NCBI RefSeq assembly: GCF_014644735.1
Contig: NZ_BMKZ01000035.1
Span: 1 to 35,776 of the forward strand
Length of the DNA stretch: 35,776 nt
Direction of reading: 5' to 3'
DNA from: Caldalkalibacillus thermarum
GTDB taxonomy: Bacteria > Bacillota > Bacilli > Caldalkalibacillales > Caldalkalibacillaceae
Part shown: positions 33,056 through 35,776 of the stretch, one piece after another
Position numbering within the stretch: the first letter of the stretch is position 1
Layout: each line of letters opens with the position of its first letter
Made by a program: the position numbers and the translations under genes
Notes under the pieces: generated by a model
Databases searched by the model: none
Seen by the model: only the letters and a program-made list of their open reading frames with translations
What the model was told of the DNA's origin: nothing

Positions 33056-33538
33056 TTAAACAGGCTTGATGGCTTCAAAAGGATTTTTACATTTGGTGCA
33101 ATACAGAATACTGCGACAGGCTGTGGGGCCAAACAGGTTTTCCATGACCGTTTTGGGTGAATGACAATAAGGGCATTCCACAATCCACTTTTGTCCTGCC
33201 TGATATTCCCTAGGGGGCGGTGCAATGCCCATTTTCTTCAGGTTCTCCCTCCCCTCTTCGCTAATGCGATCGGAGGTCCAGGGAATATCTAAAACAAAAC
33301 GCACTTTGATCTGCTCTTCAGGAAACAATGCCTTCAAGTGTTGGACCACATCTTTTTTAATTAAGTCCAAGGCCGGGCAGCCGACAAAGGTGGGTATGAT
33401 TTCCACCTCAACCGCCTGTCCCTGACAGCGCACATCCTTGACCATCCCCATCTCAACAATACTGACAGTGGGAAGCTCGGGATCTTTGACTTGCTTTAAT
33501 GTCTCCCAAACCTCTTCCACTTTGATCTGGGTCTCCAT
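33056..33538 (-). CDS. paaD: phenylacetyl-CoA epoxygenase maturation protein PaaD
   Basis: PaaD is a MIP18/DUF59-type protein needed to mature the epoxygenase, probably through iron-sulfur or diiron insertion. The 160-residue protein has the DUF59 core VKDPELPTVSIVEMGMVKDV and PTFVGCPALDLIKKDV. A C-terminal zinc ribbon, CPYCHS...YCTKCKNPFEA, is a typical PaaD extension. The ATG at 33538 follows GGGGGTGA. It heads the long operon, 16 kb from paaABC. Its promoter overlaps the best operator copy (33728-33746). Confidence 0.9.
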   Translation of the reverse strand: METQIKVEEVWETLKQVKDPELPTVSIVEMGMVKDVRCQGQAVEVEIIPTFVGCPALDLIKKDVVQHLKALFPEEQIKVRFVLDIPWTSDRISEEGRENLKKMGIAPPPREYQAGQKWIVECPYCHSPKTVMENLFGPTACRSILYCTKCKNPFEAIKPV

Positions 33539-33593
33539 ACGCTCACCCCCTATCCCCTCATCAGCAGCCCACACTTATTTCTAATAAAAATCT

Positions 33594-33612
33594 ATGCGTT
33601 TATATTTCGTTA
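33594..33612 (-). promoter_or_regulatory. weaker operator-like copy in the paaD leader
   Basis: On the minus strand it reads TAACG-AAATATAAA-CGCAT: one perfect arm and CG plus spacing in the other. It lies about 130 bp downstream of the main paaD operator, inside the transcribed leader, where an auxiliary repressor site could sit. Confidence 0.35.
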
Positions 33613-33727
33613 TATAAATATGTGCTCATAAAATGTTGATATTTTGCTTTATTATTTTTTTATAGATTATATAGTATTTTAAATAACGCATTTAGTGCCC
33701 TGTTTTCTCTATTATCAATATAATATA

Positions 33728-33746
33728 TAACGTTTTTCTAACGTTA
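33728..33746 (-). promoter_or_regulatory. presumed PaaX operator at the paaD promoter
   Basis: TAACG-TTTTTCTAA-CGTTA has perfect 5-bp arms around 9 bases. Its first base on the minus strand is the last base of the -10 box. Confidence 0.7.
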
Positions 33747-33774
33747 GTATAAAATATTTTCACACATTTTTCAA
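33746..33774 (-). promoter_or_regulatory. sigma-A promoter of the paaD operon
   Basis: -35 TTGAAA (33769-33774) and -10 TATACT (33746-33751) are 17 bp apart on the minus strand. The leader to paaD is about 200 bases, AT-rich, with no gene. Confidence 0.7.
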
Positions 33775-33821
33775 TACAAAATTTTCACTACAAAAGCTGA
33801 TCAAATATTATTTGTGAGAGC

Positions 33822-33850
33822 AATAAAAAAAGGAGCTAACGCTCCCTTTC
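33822..33850 (-). terminator. rho-independent terminator of paaX-paaI
   Basis: GGAGC (33841-33845 on the minus strand) and GCTCC pair around TAAC/GTTA, extended by flanking purine-pyrimidine pairs, and eight T follow. It shields the paaD promoter from upstream transcription. Confidence 0.8.
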
Positions 33851-33904
33851 AATGCAAGTCATATTCCATTTTCCGGTCACATTCAATGACGTATATGTGA
33901 CATA

Positions 33905-33939
33905 CTCCCACCACCTACGCTGACGCTTAGAGGTGGGAG
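33905..33939. mobile_element. solitary IS200/IS605-type end hairpin
   Basis: CTCCCACC (33905-33912) pairs with GGTGGGAG (33932-33939) around ACCTACGCTGACGCTTAGA, with bulged inner pairs and ACTTCTG just after. This closely resembles the subterminal hairpin at the right end of IS605/TnpB elements in Bacillales. No tnpA or tnpB is present, so it is a leftover end or a small derivative inside the paaI 3' region. Confidence 0.6.
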
Positions 33940-34023
33940 ACTTCTGTCGGAGGTAAGTTAAAATAACAAATTTTTAGTGGATATAAATAATGACGTTATA
34001 TTCTGGTAAAGAAAATGCTGCGA

Positions 34024-34455
34024 TCATGTTGTGGCCCTGGCGATGATCATATGGGAAACGGCTGTAGCCACCTTTTTCCCATCCTGGGTGAGTTCAGCCA
34101 CCAGATAAGCCACTTGTTTTCCTAACCGCTCCACCCTGGCTTCAACTTGAACCTTTCCAGGAACCACGGGCCGATGGTAGGTGGTGTGCAAATCAATGGA
34201 AGCAAAGGTCTGTTCATCAGTTAATACGGAAGCGATGGCATAAGCCATCATGATGTCGGCAGCAGAAGATAAAAAGCCGCCCATGGCCACGCCCAAACCA
34301 TTGACAAAGGCATGTTCCACTTGCCAAACGCCTTTAGCAACACCATTTCCAGCTGAAAGCACCGTCAGGTTGATGGTCTTGTCACAAGGAGGGGGAGGCA
34401 TTTCCTTGCTGACTACTTTTTTTAAATCAGACATGGTATACCGCTTGGTTTGCAT
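34024..34455 (-). CDS. paaI: PaaI-family hotdog thioesterase
   Basis: PaaI hydrolyses stalled hydroxylated phenylacetyl-CoA or other acyl-CoA intermediates and so frees CoA. The 143-residue hotdog-fold protein has AFVNGLGVAMGGFLSSAADI (the family's HxxxGGxxxxxxD block in variant form), then FASIDLHTTYHRPVVPGKVQ and VEARVERLGKQVAYLVAEL. Where many PaaI proteins have HGG, this one reads MGG, a difference in the catalytic loop. It starts 15 bases after paaX with GGAG upstream. It is co-transcribed with the repressor and ends before a strong terminator. Confidence 0.82.
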   Translation of the reverse strand: MQTKRYTMSDLKKVVSKEMPPPPCDKTINLTVLSAGNGVAKGVWQVEHAFVNGLGVAMGGFLSSAADIMMAYAIASVLTDEQTFASIDLHTTYHRPVVPGKVQVEARVERLGKQVAYLVAELTQDGKKVATAVSHMIIARATT

Positions 34456-34470
34456 CTTGATCTCTCCTTT

Positions 34471-35358
34471 CTAACGCTCAATGATAAAGGGATGGTCCAG
34501 CACATCATATTTGGGCTCCTTTTGGCCGTTCTGACCTTCAGCGAACACTTCCTCAAAAAAACGGCTGGCTGGTTTAGCCAGAATTTGATAATAGTCCCTG
34601 AACAAGGCAGCGGCATGTTCACCCAGCCAATGATCTGGGAGAAGCTCTCCAGGCAGCCCCGGGTCGACGAACAGGAACTTGCGATATTCGTGAACCAATT
34701 TGGTGCGTTCCACGAAGCACTCTTCATCACTCATTTTGTTCATCTCAATCTTGTTGCGGTCAATGACAAAGCGTTTGCTGTAATGGTCAATAAACTCTTG
34801 ATAACGTCCGTTAATCTCCTCCAGATCCCAACAGCGTTCTACCAGGCTCTTGTTATCGTTGGGCCCCTTGTTTTCGGCCACGAAAAAGTCCACATAGTCA
34901 TCCAAACCGTAACGCTCCACCATTTCCGCCACTTGTTCCTCAAGGGGATTAGGGGAAATCCAGCAACTATGGGACAACGAGCCAAAACCACTCCAGACGA
35001 GTTCCTTACGCAGCTCATCCCTGATATGGCGCTTGGTTTCCGGTATGGAATAAATGAGCATGCGCCACTTACCGTCCCATCGTTCCGGCTTCAGCTTAAA
35101 GATCCGTTTGGCTGCCACATTCATGCGCTTTTTACCCCGCTCAGTCAGGGAATAGTAGCTCTTGTTGCCCCGCTTGTGGGATTTAACCCAACCCTGTTTC
35201 TGCATTCTGGACATGGCGGCCCTCACCGATTGGGCATTGTGGCCAAAGGCTTCCAACAGACGAATGAGACTGCCAATCCAAATTTCTCCACCGTAATGAC
35301 GGATATAGTCTCCATAGAGGGTAAAGATCATGGACCGTGTTTTCATGCCTTTAGACAT
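34471..35358 (-). CDS. paaX: phenylacetic acid catabolism repressor PaaX
   Basis: PaaX represses phenylacetate genes until phenylacetyl-CoA binds. The 295-residue protein has the three-part PaaX layout. It opens with an N-terminal winged helix (RSMIFTLYGDYIRHYGGEIW, LEAFGHNAQSVRAAMSRMQK, ending in SYYSLTERGKKR). A central domain contains DGKWRMLIYSIPETKRHIRD, and a C-terminal domain contains WDLEEINGRYQEFIDHY and KFLFVDPGLPGELLPDHW. The ATG at 35358 lies 8 bases after AAGGAG. An operator-like motif sits between its own -35 and -10 boxes, consistent with autoregulation. It leads a two-gene unit with paaI. Confidence 0.95.
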   Translation of the reverse strand: MSKGMKTRSMIFTLYGDYIRHYGGEIWIGSLIRLLEAFGHNAQSVRAAMSRMQKQGWVKSHKRGNKSYYSLTERGKKRMNVAAKRIFKLKPERWDGKWRMLIYSIPETKRHIRDELRKELVWSGFGSLSHSCWISPNPLEEQVAEMVERYGLDDYVDFFVAENKGPNDNKSLVERCWDLEEINGRYQEFIDHYSKRFVIDRNKIEMNKMSDEECFVERTKLVHEYRKFLFVDPGLPGELLPDHWLGEHAAALFRDYYQILAKPASRFFEEVFAEGQNGQKEPKYDVLDHPFIIER

Positions 35359-35398
35359 CGACTCTGCTCCTTTTTTATATCCTTAATCGTTTTAGTTT

Positions 35399-35426
35399 AT
35401 TATAACGTAAAATATTCGCCAATCAA
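35399..35426 (-). promoter_or_regulatory. paaX promoter with embedded operator-like motif
   Basis: On the minus strand -35 TTGATT (35421-35426) and a perfect -10 TATAAT (35399-35404) are 16 bp apart. The motif TAACG-TAAAATATT-CGCCA (35403-35421) fills the spacer between them. Confidence 0.6.
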
Positions 35427-35726
35427 AAATCATGTTATATCATTCTCTCTTTAACTGCAAGGGCTGGCATCCGCTAATTTAATATTCTTTCCTCTAATTC
35501 TAAAACATATCTATAATTTTAATATAAAAAATATTATTTAACAATATACACCGTTATTTTTTCGTCATATAATTTAGTTAAATAAGTACTCAACTTTTGC
35601 ACCTTGAAAAACACGAGAATCCCTTGATTTAACTGGGGAATTTGGTCAGAAAACGCGAAAAACACCCAATCCTTTGGTAAAATGAAGTTGTCTAAACCAA
35701 CATCTACCAAGGAAAGGATGTTTTTC
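35427..35726. other. AT-rich region between paaX and a partial plus-strand gene
   Basis: No gene is convincing. A minus-strand frame at 35534-35728 lacks a ribosome site and family resemblance. The right part probably belongs to the left end of an insertion sequence whose gene begins at 35727. I could not define its inverted repeat. Confidence 0.35.
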
Positions 35727-35776
35727 ATGTCTATCGTACCAAATTCCTCGGCTTCTGACCAGCAACTTCTTTCAAG
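35727..35776 (+). CDS. start of a gene cut by the window edge, possibly a transposase
   Basis: ATG at 35727 follows GGAAAGGATG and reads MSIVPNSSASDQQLLS to the window end. The codons and ribosome site look genuine. The N-terminus recalls IS4-type transposases (…SDQxLL…), but 16 residues cannot settle this. Confidence 0.4.
   Translation, partial: MSIVPNSSASDQQLLS

Noticed and set aside
34450-35454. 334-codon plus-strand ORF
   Set aside because: It is the antisense shadow of paaX, whose domains are unmistakable on the minus strand.
35534-35728. 64-codon minus-strand ORF at the window end
   Set aside because: There is no ribosome site, and a plus-strand gene with a good site starts within it.
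1-35776. CRISPR array
   Set aside because: I looked for regularly spaced 25-40 bp repeats and saw none; the repeats present are single pairs or palindromes.

Overview
The window looks like chromosome from a thermophilic or alkaliphilic member of the Bacillaceae; a Caldalkalibacillus- or Geobacillus-like organism is my guess from protein style only. The evidence is a Firmicute glmS ribozyme, the arginase-cdaA-cdaR-glmM-glmS gene order, strong AGGAGG-type ribosome sites, sigma-A promoters and several Bacillales-type insertion sequences. Almost every real gene is on the minus strand.

Bases 1-8450 are a worn accessory region. They hold a frameshifted IS1380-type transposase, a shard of an IS200/IS605 transposase joined to an orphan ORF, a four-helix-bundle protein gene, and an IS21 element that has lost its middle but kept both ends. 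After these come a DUF6508 protein, an XRE regulator, a shortened Uma2 nuclease with a small partner, a hypothetical protein, a cupin gene with an internal deletion, a fragment of the fluoride channel gene crcB, an HNH nuclease and a CopZ-like iron-sulfur protein.

Bases 8824-16600 are core genome. glmS is preceded by a glmS ribozyme, and glmM, cdaR (ybbR) and cdaA (c-di-AMP synthase) follow in operon order. Arginase rocF has a palindromic operator-like site. tRNA-Glu and a small holin-like membrane protein complete the block.

Bases 16617-35430 are an aromatic catabolism locus. paaABC (phenylacetyl-CoA epoxygenase) is one transcription unit. A second unit of about 14 kb runs paaD - aldehyde dehydrogenase remnant - paaJ - enoyl-CoA hydratase - EthD protein - paaF - paaG - paaH - second hydroxyacyl-CoA dehydrogenase-like protein - nitronate monooxygenase-like protein - phenylalanine dehydrogenase - 2-oxoacid dehydrogenase E1 alpha - [IS110] - E1 beta - E2. 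A gamma-carbonic anhydrase (PaaY-like) gene faces its end. The repressor paaX and thioesterase paaI form a third unit. No phenylacetate-CoA ligase (paaK) is present. I infer that the locus takes phenylalanine to phenylpyruvate (phenylalanine dehydrogenase), then directly to phenylacetyl-CoA (2-oxoacid dehydrogenase complex), then through the Paa ring-opening pathway.

Three promoters, for paaA, paaD and paaX, carry the same operator-like motif TAACG-N9-CGnnA. In paaA and paaD it sits at exactly the same place relative to the -10 box. This looks like a PaaX operator that ties the three units into one regulon.

Two lesions may affect the pathway. The aldehyde dehydrogenase gene is reduced to 67 codons by two in-frame internal deletions. 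A frameshifted IS110 element, in opposite orientation, separates the E1 alpha and E1 beta genes. The window ends in what looks like the start of another transposase gene.
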